DNA of 64,000 nt. Source: Paulinella micropora (taxonomy: Eukaryota > Cercozoa > Imbricatea > Euglyphida > Paulinellidae). The position numbers and the translations under genes were made by a program. Of the stretch, positions 43,976-53,762 are shown one piece after another (position 1 is the first letter of the stretch; each line of letters opens with the position of its first letter). The notes under the pieces are model-generated. The model was not told the DNA's origin. It did not search any database and saw nothing but the letters and a program-made list of their open reading frames with translations. The stretch covers positions 255,001-319,000 of the forward strand of contig WBZZ01002368.1 of assembly GCA_019918135.1 (NCBI GenBank). The letters are read 5' to 3'.

Positions 43976-44772
43976 ATGTCATTTACGATAAGCAACTTGG
44001 AAGACGAGAAACGCACCCGCAAAAATTTCCTCCTTCGTGTCTCATCGAGGGACAAAACAGAATCAAAATTTGCTTCTACTCACAATGGCCGTTTCGTTGT
44101 TGATCTCCCAGCAACTGGACGGAATATTAATATAGTCAGTGCTTATGTCGTAAAGAGTATCTCCATTCCAAATGTTTTTCCAAACCTACCGAGTCATGCC
44201 AGCACTCTCACATTAATTAAAACAACAGGATCCGCTACAGAACGGCAATCGTAACAGAAAATTAATACACCATTGATTCATTTATTACAGCCCTTCAATC
44301 TGCGATTAATTCAGCAATTACCCCTAACTCTGTAGTCATAACTTTGAACTCCGTTAATAAATTGAATTTCGCATTCACTGGTGATACGTATGCTTTTGAT
44401 TATGATAATAGCACGATTAGAGACAAAATCGGACTAACTGCCGATATTTCGGCCGCGGCGAGTAGCACGATGCAATCCATAGTGAATTTAATCGGTGAAA
44501 CGGCCGTTTATATTCATAGTCGTGCATTGAATCAATCTGGTTTAGTTGAAGCAAATGGTAATTTCTCTGTCGTCTGTAAATGCAACTTAGATAAGCCCTA
44601 CGGGGTCCAGTGCTACTTTGAGAGTTCTAATGATATTGCCGATTATGTGCCATTTAATACAACAAAGGGTTTAAGGTCTTTTGATATCGTCATTAGAAAT
44701 GCGAGCGGAGATGTGCTTGAATGTCCTGTCAATTTTGATGTTAGTATTCTTCTCAAGGCCTATCATGCTTAA
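43976..44772 (+). pseudogene. PLV minor capsid (penton-like) protein
   Basis: ATG 43,976. The first part (to 44,254) has FLLRVSSRDKTESKFAST and GRFVVDLPATGRNINIVSAY, resembling the N-terminal strand of PLV/virophage minor capsid proteins. A one-base shift before 44,240 and an in-frame TAA near 44,252 interrupt it. The second part (frame of 44,344-44,772) runs NKLNFAFTGDTYAFDYDN, IGLTADISA and, at the end, NFDVSILLKAYHA. About 265 codons overall, the right size for a single jelly-roll penton protein. Identification rests on context plus these motifs. Confidence 0.72.
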
Positions 44773-44852
44773 GCCAAAAAAGAAATAAAACATTTATTTT
44801 TTAATTATATTTTAAAGATGCGATAAAATATATGTAAAGATAAAAAACGATA

Positions 44853-45500
44853 ATGCCAGACTATAAACAAGGAAAAATATATAGTCTTAGATCATATCAA
44901 ACTGGTCAAGTCTATATCGGTTCAACTATTCAACCATTGTATAAATGATTATTTTCACATAAAAGAGATTACAGAAAATGGATGAATGGAAAAGGCAAAT
45001 ATATGTCTTCTTATGAAATAGTTGATGCGTATGTTGAATGGTTGAAGAATATTCATGCGAAAATAAAATGCAATTACTTAGGCGAGAAGGAGAAATAATA
45101 AGAAAAACAGAAAAATGTGTAAATAGATGTGTAGCAAGTAGAACTATGAAAGAATGGTGTCAAGATAATAAAGAAAATTTATTACAAAAAAAGAAACAAT
45201 ACCAATTAGAACCTAAAAAATAAATAGCACAAAGAACCAAAAAGTGGAAAGAAGGAAATAAAGATATAATAGCGCAAAAAAGAAAGAATATAGTGAGGCA
45301 AATAAAGAATATATAGCACAAAAAAGTAAACAAAATTATGAAGAAAATAGAGATTGCCGCCTACAGCAAGCAAAAGAATATCGCATCGCAAACAAAGATA
45401 GAATTGCACGATATCGTGAAACAAATACAGAAACAATAAGAAAAAAAGATATGATAAGTTATCATAAAAGAAATCCAATTGGTTTAGCCATCTTTGGAAT
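44853..45500 (+). pseudogene. GIY-YIG endonuclease with charged repeat tail
   Basis: ATG 44,853: GKIYSLRSYQTGQVYIGST is the GIY-YIG core with its two tyrosine motifs. An in-frame TGA at 44,946-44,948 falls where this family normally has Arg or Lys before the SHKRDYRKW helix (CGA to TGA would explain it). A frame change near 45,060 then leads to NKMQLLRREGEIIRKTE, and the tail shows repeated (Q)KKKxYxxxNKExIAQ-like charged segments, as in viral GIY-YIG proteins, with two more shifts. Homing-type or mobile nuclease carried by the virus; dead. Confidence 0.82.
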
Positions 45501-45771
45501 ATGAAAAATATAAATATTGACATTCATAGAAAATTTACATGTGTTATTCATTTTGAAAAAAAACATTAACTTAGGGCGACTACAACAACATAAACCATTA
45601 ATTCCCTGCGGTGCCAATATTGATCAGTTTTACATATATTTGAAGAAAAATCACGCACCCATAACCGAAGGATTAATAAAGAACAAGAATTTTGAATACA
45701 TAAAAAATGTCAACAGAAATAAAAAATAAAGTTGGTGCTTAAGAATAAATAAAGTATTCTTTTTTTGTTGT

Positions 45772-46998
45772 TTAAATCTGGTCCTCAACCCAGTTTAAAC
45801 TTGCATAGACATTCGCGCTTCCACCACTCGTTACATGTGCGGATACGGTAAATGTCTTACTTGGTCCTATCTTGAGGTTATAATGAGACAAATCAATATA
45901 TTTGGACGAACCACCAGACAACACATATGTGAATATCACACTTCCACCCGTTCTTGTAGTTCCTGCCGTATCTACTTCGGCCAATGATGTTGCTGTATCA
46001 TAATTGGAATAAGAAGGTGATCCCCCTAATGTGGCATTAAGAGTATTTCTCGCGATACATGCTTTAGTATCTGAATTGCTAATACATAAATTCTCAAAGT
46101 AAATTATGTTGTAATTCGTTTTGCTATTGAATGTGGTACGACTTCTGATGGTAAATAAAGCAAGTTCGGTTGATACACTTTTAACCGCATCATACGAATT
46201 AGTTATAGCAATAGTCCGATCAATATTCCCTTCAACCGCTAAAAACATGCTCGCCGTTTTCATTACAACGGATGCGAGACTTGACGAATATGCATTCGCA
46301 TACAAGGCGAATGCCGCTTGGTCCAACGATGGAATGGTAGCAGTGCTCGCGTATTGAATTGAATGAATTACTTCCATTCGTCCAGTTCGCGGGTTTTCAA
46401 TTTTGAATGTAATTTGACCGCTACCCAGATATTGAACAACTATTTCAAACATTCAATTTAGTAAAATCAATCGCGGGAAGTTTCCAGTATTATTACATTT
46501 ATCAACATTCCAAGCATATTGACTGACTACATTTTCTTCATTTCCTGCCGTTCTTACAACGGACATTCCCAAATTTGATTGTCTAAAACATAAATTGTCT
46601 GCTGGGGTGCCTATGCCAATATCGCAATTAAAAGTGTCTACTGCAATAGATGATGGAAATAAAGCGGAAAATCTAGCAACTAACCCCATACCACTTCTAT
46701 ATTTGGCCCGTTCAATAGTCGTGATCTGTGCGGTTGAATTACCTGAAGCGGATGTAGTCAAAACCGCCATTGAATTAGCAGATGATACCACCCCTCAATT
46801 AGTCTGAACGATATCAAAGAATCGTGTATTAATATCATATGTGAATACATTTTGTAATACTGGCGACAAAGTGGCCGTTCGAAATTCTCCAAAGGCAGTT
46901 GTTGGTAATGTGTCTTTAATGCTATCTATTGATAAAGATGAAGATGACGCTGTATTTGATGACGATTGTGTATTCGTGCTTTGACCAAAAAGGTTCAT
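45772..46998 (-). pseudogene. Fibre/spike-like virion protein with two in-frame TGA codons
   Basis: On the minus strand one reading frame runs from ATG 46,998 to 45,772 (408 codons), interrupted only by TGA at 46,797-46,795 and 46,455-46,453. After a Ser/Asn-rich N-terminus (MNLFGQSTNTQSSS) come FGEFRTATLSPVLQNVFTY, SANSMAVLTTSASGN, YRSGMGLVARFSALFP, GIGTPADNLCF, then across the second TGA FEIVVQYLGSGQITFKIENP and HSIQYASTAT. This order matches a receptor-binding or fibre-head type domain I recall from tailed phages and large DNA viruses, so the three ORFs are one protein. Probably the attachment protein of the virus. Confidence 0.75.
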
Positions 46999-47020
46999 TG
47001 TATTTTATATAATATAAAAT
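46999..47020. promoter_or_regulatory. Palindromic divergent promoter candidate
   Basis: 47,002-47,020 is ATTTTATATAATATAAAAT, a perfect 19-bp palindrome about one central A. It fills the gap between the minus-strand fibre gene start (46,998) and a plus-strand ATG at 47,021. Fits a bidirectional viral promoter built from the same TATATAA-like motif seen before other PLV genes. Confidence 0.6.
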
Positions 47021-47170
47021 ATGTCGGTGATAATACGAGAATTGCCAAGCGATATAGTGTCTATGCTCATGGCGATACCATATGGTATCCAGTGTTAACA
47101 TATGGCATCAGTTTTTTAGTGACAGGTTTTCAAAAAATTCTAGCGATCGAACCGGATGCGTTGTCATAAA
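47021..47170 (+). pseudogene. Short PLV ORF at the right edge
   Basis: ATG 47,021 encodes MSVIIRELPSDIVSMLMAIP and stops at codon 26 (TAA at about 47,096). A shifted frame continues LTYGISFLVTGFQKILAIEP to 47,168. It begins exactly at the palindromic promoter, so it is likely the 5' end of another viral gene cut off where the relic ends. Confidence 0.4.
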
Positions 47171-47310
47171 ATAAACTACAGTAATCTATTGAACAAGTCC
47201 CCAGGAAGCGACCAGTAAAATTTCTCTACAAAACTTTGAGTTGAAGTTTTTTTTTTTTTGATAGAAGGGTGACCCCTCCCAATACACTTTTTCCACGGGA
47301 AGCCGCCACA

Positions 47311-47928
47311 ATGATTTTTTTCTCCAAAGATGGAAGTAGGAACGACCATCTCAGTCTGAGTTTCTCGGTTCGGGGTGCCTTGGGCAAAAAAGAAATTCGG
47401 GAATCGAAATATAAGGACATTCGGGCTTTGGGTGTGTTGAAAGAAAAAGAAGCGAAACAAAAAAAAGCTCTTATTACTGCTCGGTTTGATGGTAAGGATT
47501 ATTACGAGTTCACAAAACATTTGAAGCCAGAGCCAGCCCATGAGTGGTCGAGTTTGGCTTTCATGAATGGGGAGGGCGAAGAGGTAGTGATGGAGGTCTC
47601 TGATGATGAAGAAGAAGAAGAGGAGGAGCAGGAGGAGAAACAAAAACAAGAACAGAAAGAGCAGGCTGCTGTAGAAGAAGACGAGGAGGAGGGGGAGGGA
47701 GGTGATGAAGAATTCATGCCCTGTTACAATCCAAGCCCTCATACGGCCGAGGAAATAGAGACTGAGAGAGAAAAACCCCTGGGAAAGGGGTTCGACTGGA
47801 AGCTGGTTCCACAGGCGGTGGATTGGGGAGCAGATCGACCTTGGCACAAACCGAAGACGACACTCGATGAAAAAAAAGACACTGGCCCCCCGTCGATGTG
47901 TTCGAAGATAATGCACAAACAATCTTAG
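47311..47928 (+). CDS. Acidic ORF of unknown function
   Basis: First ATG 47,311 (the frame opens at a GTG 47,269). About 205 codons: KDGSRNDHLSLSFSVRGALG, a Lys-rich middle, DGKDYYEFTKHLKPEPAHEW, a Glu-rich tract of about 60 residues, then GFDWKLVPQAVDWGADRPW. It overlaps the start of the Copia RNase H remnant, and its last ten codons are in that remnant's shifted frame. No family recognised; could be a gag-like or cargo gene of the Copia remnant. Confidence 0.4.
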   Translation: MIFFSKDGSRNDHLSLSFSVRGALGKKEIRESKYKDIRALGVLKEKEAKQKKALITARFDGKDYYEFTKHLKPEPAHEWSSLAFMNGEGEEVVMEVSDDEEEEEEEQEEKQKQEQKEQAAVEEDEEEGEGGDEEFMPCYNPSPHTAEEIETEREKPLGKGFDWKLVPQAVDWGADRPWHKPKTTLDEKKDTGPPSMCSKIMHKQS

Positions 47929-48089
47929 CAGCACAGCGAGGTTTAGCGGGACCGCGAACTAAGCATCTTCTCGTGGAAGAACACTATTTGCACGAACTGG
48001 AAAACCTCGGAATCGTAAAATTTCGGAAAGTAAGTACAGAGGAGCAAATCGGTGATGTTTTAACTAAGCACTTTCATAAAAACAGATAG
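47898..48089 (+). pseudogene. Copia RNase H C-terminal remnant
   Basis: DVFEDNAQTILAAQRGLAGP, RTKHLLVEEHYLHE and STEEQIGDVLTKHFHKNR are the EDN, RTKHI and T-x-xQ-x-AD-x-LTK blocks of Ty1/Copia RNase H, read to a natural stop at 48,089. No RT or integrase upstream. Distinct from the RNase H at 34.1-35.0 kb. Confidence 0.82.
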
Positions 48090-49342
48090 ATTATCTTTTG
48101 GATAAATTCACGATTAAGATGGAATAAACAACGGTAATATTGTTAATTTCAAATTTTATCGTGATCAACGAATACGTCAATTTTCGTAACCGTCATTTAC
48201 GCGAATTTTCGCATACGCATGTATCGTACTCAGTGTAAGAAGGCCCGAGCCGACTCTGAGAAGCACACGAGCTATGCAACGAGTTCGTTGGCTGAGATAG
48301 GAGTTTAGGGAGAAGAGAGCATGGAAAGCGAGCTCAAGTCACAGGACTTAGCCGCAGGATAGAATAGGCTCAAGGGGAGCAACCTTTAAGAGAAAACAGC
48401 ATAGTCAATTGTTATGGCGTGTTCTTGTTGGCTTACTAATCATTTTTCTTAATCAGGTAGTTCATTCAGAAGCGCGAATCGAACATCGATCGGAATCAGG
48501 GAAGTATAGGATAGATACATCTCACAAAGGTAGAATTGTTGACATTACTTCCGATCTGTCGATTTCGCATCATTTCATTTACATAAGCACTTCTTATTCG
48601 TTACCAACATTGAAATGCTTGATCAATTTCGTCACAAGTCGGACAGACTCATACAGATTTTAATTTTAATGTAGTAATTTTGTGTATTTTTGAAGTTGCA
48701 TGATTAACGTTGTAAGACGTGAATATGTGATAGACGCACTCTTTTTTTTTTCTTTAACTGAGAAAGACGTCTCATATGAAATTAGTAATACATTTGATAT
48801 ATGACATTGCAACATGTTTTATGTTCAAATGCAATATTTGATATAATGGAACTATTTTTCATTTATGTTGTTTCTATTATGTTACCTTCTATTAACTCAA
48901 CTTCGAGACATCATAGTCGTACTGACGACTCGGATTTTTCTAAGTCACATTTCATATAAGGTTACAAATGAGATAGAACATATATGATACAAATTCAGAA
49001 ATCGACGCGCCCGGTTCTACCGAAGGAGTCCGAGCTCGCACCCGACTTGACTCAGCGTCATCTGCGTCTCCGCAAGTTCAGCTCGCATCGACAGCATGGA
49101 CTGACGAGCGGACAATGAAGTTATCGCACCGCAGACTGGCATGGCGAAGCTATTCATCGGCTCATCGGCGATGAAGCGATATCTTTGGGCAACGCGACAT
49201 TCAATTACGACCGACGATCCCGACCCTTCAGACGTCACGAACTTCGCAAAATTTTATTTTATTCGCGTTTCGCTCCGATTACACATGGCCCAATGATTGT
49301 TACATTACGGGTAACAAATTGACACGGCCTTTGTCAATTAAT
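48090..49342. other. No gene recognised
   Basis: AT-rich. A purine run AAGGGGAGCAACC near 48,373 could be a polypurine tract of the Copia remnant, but no matching LTR was identified. Short ORFs (48,411-48,663; 49,017-49,238 minus) show no motif. Confidence 0.5.
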
Positions 49343-49520
49343 TAATTACTGGTTTGTTCCGGGCTTCGCCCGGAATTAACCGCCGTTAAAGTTCCGTTTG
49401 AGGCGTTTCGGTTTTTGCGCCAGTCCGGTCGGCGCGGCTTCACGCGCCGGCGGTGCCGGCGCGTGTTTCTTCCGGCGTCTGGTTAGGCCTAGGTTGGAAA
49501 GGTGGGAAGAGATCGTCAGA
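49343..49520 (+). repeat. DIRS left terminal repeat
   Basis: Begins TAATTACTGGTTTGTTCCGG, contains GTTAAAGTTCCGTTTGAGGC and TCTTCCGGCGTCTGGTTAGG, ends at GATCGTCAGA. Direct repeat of 57,051-57,215 with small indels, including a GC-rich expansion CGCCGGCGGTGCCGGCG. Confidence 0.92.
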
Positions 49521-49541
49521 GTGTGTCAGAGAATCGCTTTA

Positions 49542-50904
49542 ATGCCTACCGTAACAAAGAAACTCAAAATTGGCTGCATTGCTTCAACGCTAGCAGCCTA
49601 TCACGTCGCCGACAATGATTTATTCGATAGATTTGGAAAGAATTCCGAGACCGTTCGGATTACCGGCGTTGTAACGAATCTCACCGAGCATCAAGTTACT
49701 CTCAGCCTCAAAGCAGAAGAGAACGAGTGGTCTGTCCAAGTCCCACGCGGTCTAGCACGAGCGGAGGATGAGTCCAAGAAGTGGAAATACCTCAACGCTA
49801 CCGGAGAGATCATTTGGGATTCAGTTTAAGACGAAGCTGTCACGGTTCAGTTCACAAAGATTCCTCTTAATGTCAATGTCTCACGCGAGGATTTTATTAA
49901 GTCAATCCGCGATGTGAAATGGCATTTTTGGGAACAACAACAGCAGTGATACAAACGCAGCTAACAAACCAAAAGCTAAAGCTATTGCTACTCATCTTAA
50001 GAATCTATACAGCGCTCCGAGTTTGCAGAAACTGTGCAAAGAGTACTTCGATGACTCTAAGGACATCAAACGAAATTCAACAAAAGCGCTTGTCTCTCTC
50101 GTACTTGCTACTCAAATTGTAAATAAGTGTGTCGAGTGGCCCTTCGTTGTTCAATCTGAACTCATTGAGAAGCAATACGAGGAACTAGAAGGCGAAAGGG
50201 AAGAAGACAAAGGATAGCCCCCAGCGAAGAAACCCAAATTCAATTTGCAAGGTGATGACACTCTCAGCACGGACATTAACAACGCTCTGAAGAAACAAGA
50301 AATGCTCAAGCAAAGGCTTTTGAAAGCCAGTCAAGTTGGCAGTGACGCAAAGAAAGTTCACTTCGATGCATCTGTCCTCAAGAACTGCAGGATGCAAACA
50401 AGGAGCTCGAACGCAGGATCAAGGAAGCAGCGGAAAACAAATGTATCCCACCCAATGCTCTCATTGGCGCTTTAGGCTTTACAAATGCAATGTCCGGAGG
50501 GGAGAAGGCCGAGTTGATACAAGAGTTTCAGAGTCTGCCGGGTTTGCAAGACGTAGACTTTGACGTGCTAAAGAAAATCAAGTTAGGCAAAGAGTATGTT
50601 AACCTTGAAGAGCTTCTTCCATCAAAGAAGAAGACCCTCATCGGCGAGTCCTATGAGTCGGAGCCGAAGTCGGTCACTGTCGAGTCCTTTTTAGATTTAG
50701 TTCGGAAGCTCATCGTACTGTACTCCAAACACCACCCCCAACACGCCGAAGTCATGTGGGAACACTACCGTTTTTTGGAGTTGCTTGTGAGGAAGAATAC
50801 GTTGTCTTCTGTAATGAGATGGGATAAGACAACTCATGGCAGGAGCAAATTGGGACAGTGGCACAAGGGCAGCCTCCCTTTCGTTCTTGCCACGGCTTAC
50901 CTTT
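49542..50904 (+). pseudogene. DIRS-like Gag (frameshifted)
   Basis: ATG 49,542 (MPTVTKKLKIGCIAS) lies 20 bp inside the terminal repeat end. The first frame to 49,829 has FGKNSETVRITGVVTNLTEH. Later frames: 50,023-50,217 (SLQKLCKEYFDDSKDIK, TQIVNKCVEWPFV), 50,223-50,390, and 50,490-50,904 (GEKAELIQEFQSLPGLQDVD, VTVESFLDLVRKLIVLY, HHPQHAEVMWEHYRFLELLV), the last resembling the helical C-terminal region of DIRS/Ngaro Gag. At least three frame changes. Confidence 0.65.
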
Positions 50905-52191
50905 GAACCCGTTGCTTCTTCCCAAACGTCCAACCAGTCAAGTGGCCAAAGTTCCTCGAAGTCTCTTCTAGTATAAACCGACAAGATAGATAGATAGATA
51001 GATAGATGGATAGATAGATGAGATGTCGCAAAGGAATGTAGTCCTTGCAAAGGAACGCAGTTTCACATCAAACAATAATTTGTGTACTGTGCATGTGTCC
51101 GGGATGGGAATCACGGGTAGACTGTGTTCTGGAAAAAGAAGAGGAGGAAGGACGTTGAAGAAAAAGGCAATCTAGGAATGGAGAGTGGGAGGATAAGGAA
51201 GAAGAGAAAGAAAAGGAAGCCGTTAGTCCAAGTGTTTTGAGCACCGTAAGCTTGCGCAAGCTACAATGATGACATTGTGTAAAGGCCTAAACCCCCGAAG
51301 GGACCTAGCCCGGGCTATGCAACACTGGACGGCTATGACGGAATGCAGGATGAGAGATAAGGGGAGGATGAGAGGGAGGGCGGATTGGAGTTCTTCTTCA
51401 ATGTCTTTCCATACGCTTGGTGTTAATGGCAAAATCAGGTGCTTTCTTCTTTCGATTGGTTCTTTCGGGGCACTTCTTGGACGAAATGAGAGTATGTCTC
51501 GGCGTCAACACTGTGGGTGGAATCCGGGTTGACAATGCTGGGTTGTGACTTATAGTCCGGATGGACGTGCACTTTTGGACTCTTCTTTTCGAGGGCTCGA
51601 AGGATCTTCGTAAGGGTGGACATGAGCAAAATCTTCTCCAAGGGGTTTGAAGAAAAAGGCAAAATGGAGAGTGGGGTCTTGAGGAGGACAAGGAAGAAGA
51701 GAAAGAAAAGGAAGCCGTTCAAGCCGTTAGTCCAAGTGTTTTGAGCACCGTAAGCTTGCGCAAGCTACAATGATGACATTGTATGAGGCCTAAACCCCCG
51801 CAGGGACCTAGCCCGGGCTATGCAACACTGGACGGCTATGATGGAATGCAGTCACCAATACGGACTAGAGGAAGATTAGTCCAATTTTTGACTGCACAGG
51901 AGCGATAAATCGCAAAAGAGCAACGAGCTACGCAGGAGGATAGCTTGAAGCAAAGGGATTTGGATTGGGGATGGGAAAAACCCAAGGCGCGGAAACATCG
52001 ATGAACAGAGAACGATACCATGCCGCGAGCCCCGCATTCGATTGGTCGAAGGTGGCAGGTCCATCCGTTGTCCTCGATTTGAGATTTGAGCTCGTTGTAT
52101 CGGTTGGTCTTGTATGCTCGCGCGTCAAGGATGTTTTCCTCGACCGGGCACGTTAGCTCGATCAGAATACATATCTTGGTAGACAGTGACC

Positions 52192-52269
<78 letters not shown>

Positions 52270-52400
52270 TGTTTAATGTATGGGCGTGGCATAGCTAAAA
52301 AGCCATAAGCCTCCAATACAACCCCGGAGAGGAACTCTCAGCACTTCTTAAGCTGCCTACCAACCATCCGCTCTTAAGCTGCCTACCAACCATCCGCTCG
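50905..52400. repeat. Repeat block inserted in the DIRS element
   Basis: GATA units at 50,984-51,009; the inverted ~280-bp repeat (51,010-51,292, partner at 39.4 kb); a tandem partial duplication about 500 bp apart (51,213-51,347 against 51,711-51,852); a (GATA)n array at 52,192-52,270; and a short duplication of TTAAGCTGCCTACCAACCAT at 52,348-52,396. It separates the Gag body from the zinc-finger piece, so it entered after the element. Confidence 0.85.
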
Positions 52401-52419
52401 GGTTTGTTCCCGTGCCCAC

Positions 52420-52659
52420 TTGAAGCCGAAAGGTAGCCGCAACGTCAACAACACACGCGGCAGCAACCAGGCAAGACAACAGAATCAGAAGTCCAGGAAA
52501 GTTTGCTTCAACTGGGCAGACGGCCTAGACTGCACCTACAAGGACGACTGTCGGTTCCTACATCTGTGTCCAGTGTGTCCGGGCAACAAAGACCACAAAC
52601 GTGCAGAATGCCCAGACGGCGACAATGGGAAGTGGGGCAAACGGAAGGCCGGAAAGTGA
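52420..52659 (+). pseudogene. DIRS Gag zinc-finger piece
   Basis: The frame has KVCFNWADGLDCTYKDDCRF, a C-x8-C-x5-C-x3-H finger ending LH, then LCPVCPGNKDHKRAECPDGD, a CCHC-like knuckle, and a basic end. It is the nucleic-acid-binding C-terminus of Gag, separated from the body by the inserted repeats. Confidence 0.72.
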
Positions 52660-52715
52660 AGGAGCCCTGAGAGTGAAAGCACTTCAGTGGAGCAAGTAGC
52701 TCTCAGGGTCAATCA

Positions 52716-53364
52716 TTGGCAAGTCCCCTCTGGTGGGACTTCCTCTTCCAGCTCTTTCTATTTCTGAAGGGGCTCGCAAAACCAGGTGGTCGCGAGCATA
52801 CGCCCAAGGTTGCAGTTTCTCAATCTGGCAATTCGCTTTTCAGCAACGTTGGTTCTCACTTCGACTCCCGTTGGACTACAACTCTGGCCCCGGTGCCACT
52901 CACACTAACAGCTGGACCCACCGACACCACTTTTTTCCAGTCTTCGTTTCAGTTGCCAACAGCTTGCTCAGCTGTTTCTACCTCTTCGTCTTCTTCTTCC
53001 ACTAGTCCAATTGTTAGTCAAAGCTCTTCTCTAGCAATAGACATTCCTCTCTCGTCTAGCTCTGCCCTCTCTGACAAAGCTTCGGTGCTTCATTCTTCTT
53101 TTCCTGGCATACAAGTGTCACCTGTTGTTTCTCCTTCTGGTACTTGTCCTTCTTCACCTCCCCTTTCTATTTTCTCTTCCCTTCACCTCTCCCAATCTTC
53201 CCCTAGTGCTTCTTCTTCGTGCTCCTCTACTTGCTCTTCTCCTCAACAACATCAACAAATACAACAACAACTACTACAACTACTACTACTACAACTACTA
53301 CAACTACAACAACAACTACAACAACAACAACTATTACTACCACAGCTACAACAACAACAACAGC

Positions 53365-53396
<32 letters not shown>

Positions 53397-53640
53397 CTAC
53401 AACTACAACAACAACAACAACCACTACTTCAGCAACAAGAACAACACATTCATTCTTCTTCCTCGTCATCTTCTTCCTGTGTTGTCTCTTCTTGTAGTTC
53501 CCCCTTGGTGGGTCATCATAATGCTTCTGCTCAGCAGCCTCAGGTGCTGTGTGTTGAACAGAAGGGCTTGCATCACGGTCCCTTCAAACCCTTCTGCTTC
53601 TCCTTCTCTCACTTCTGCTTCCTTTTTCTTCCCTTTCCCT
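52716..53640 (+). pseudogene. Ser-rich and (CAA)n/(CTA)n linker before RT
   Basis: An open frame of 308 codons, with Ser-rich stretches and a (CAA)n/(CTA)n array (53,241-53,440) read as Gln/Leu. It ends KPFCFSFSHFCFLFLPFP, which is not domain-like. In position it corresponds to the Gag-RT spacer of the DIRS element. I do not believe it is a separate gene. Confidence 0.45.
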
Positions 53641-53762
53641 AGGTGGATTTGGGATAGTGCCAAAATTGAGACTGAGGAAGAGATGGGCGCTGGGGTTCGC
53701 TCTCTTCCCCCGTCCAAGGTCTTTAACCTTCAGATAGCAATGGGATTTCAGTCTCCCACTCC

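Larger units (their letters stand above)
40702..47170. mobile_element. Decayed endogenous polinton-like virus (PLV)
   Basis: AT-rich block with the gene set typical of polinton-like viruses: FtsK/HerA-type packaging ATPase, two unknown genes, double-jelly-roll-type major capsid protein, minor capsid protein, GIY-YIG nuclease, and on the other strand a fibre-like protein. Intergenic spaces are short and AT-rich with TATATAA-like motifs before starts. No DNA polymerase, integrase or terminal repeats were found, so both ends are missing. At least eight frameshifts or stops show it is a relic. Base composition differs sharply from the GC-rich LINEs and host exons. Confidence 0.85.

Noticed and set aside
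45772..46998. Genetic-code change (TGA as sense) in the whole window
   Set aside because: The host gene ends at TGA and the LINE and Copia frames treat TGA normally; kept only as a question for the viral relic.
47176..47934. 252-codon minus-strand ORF, Phe/Leu-rich
   Set aside because: Antisense shadow of the Glu/Lys-rich plus-strand ORF and the Copia remnant.
53227..53497. Poly-Thr and poly-Val ORFs
   Set aside because: Frames of the (CAA)n/(CTA)n array in the DIRS linker.
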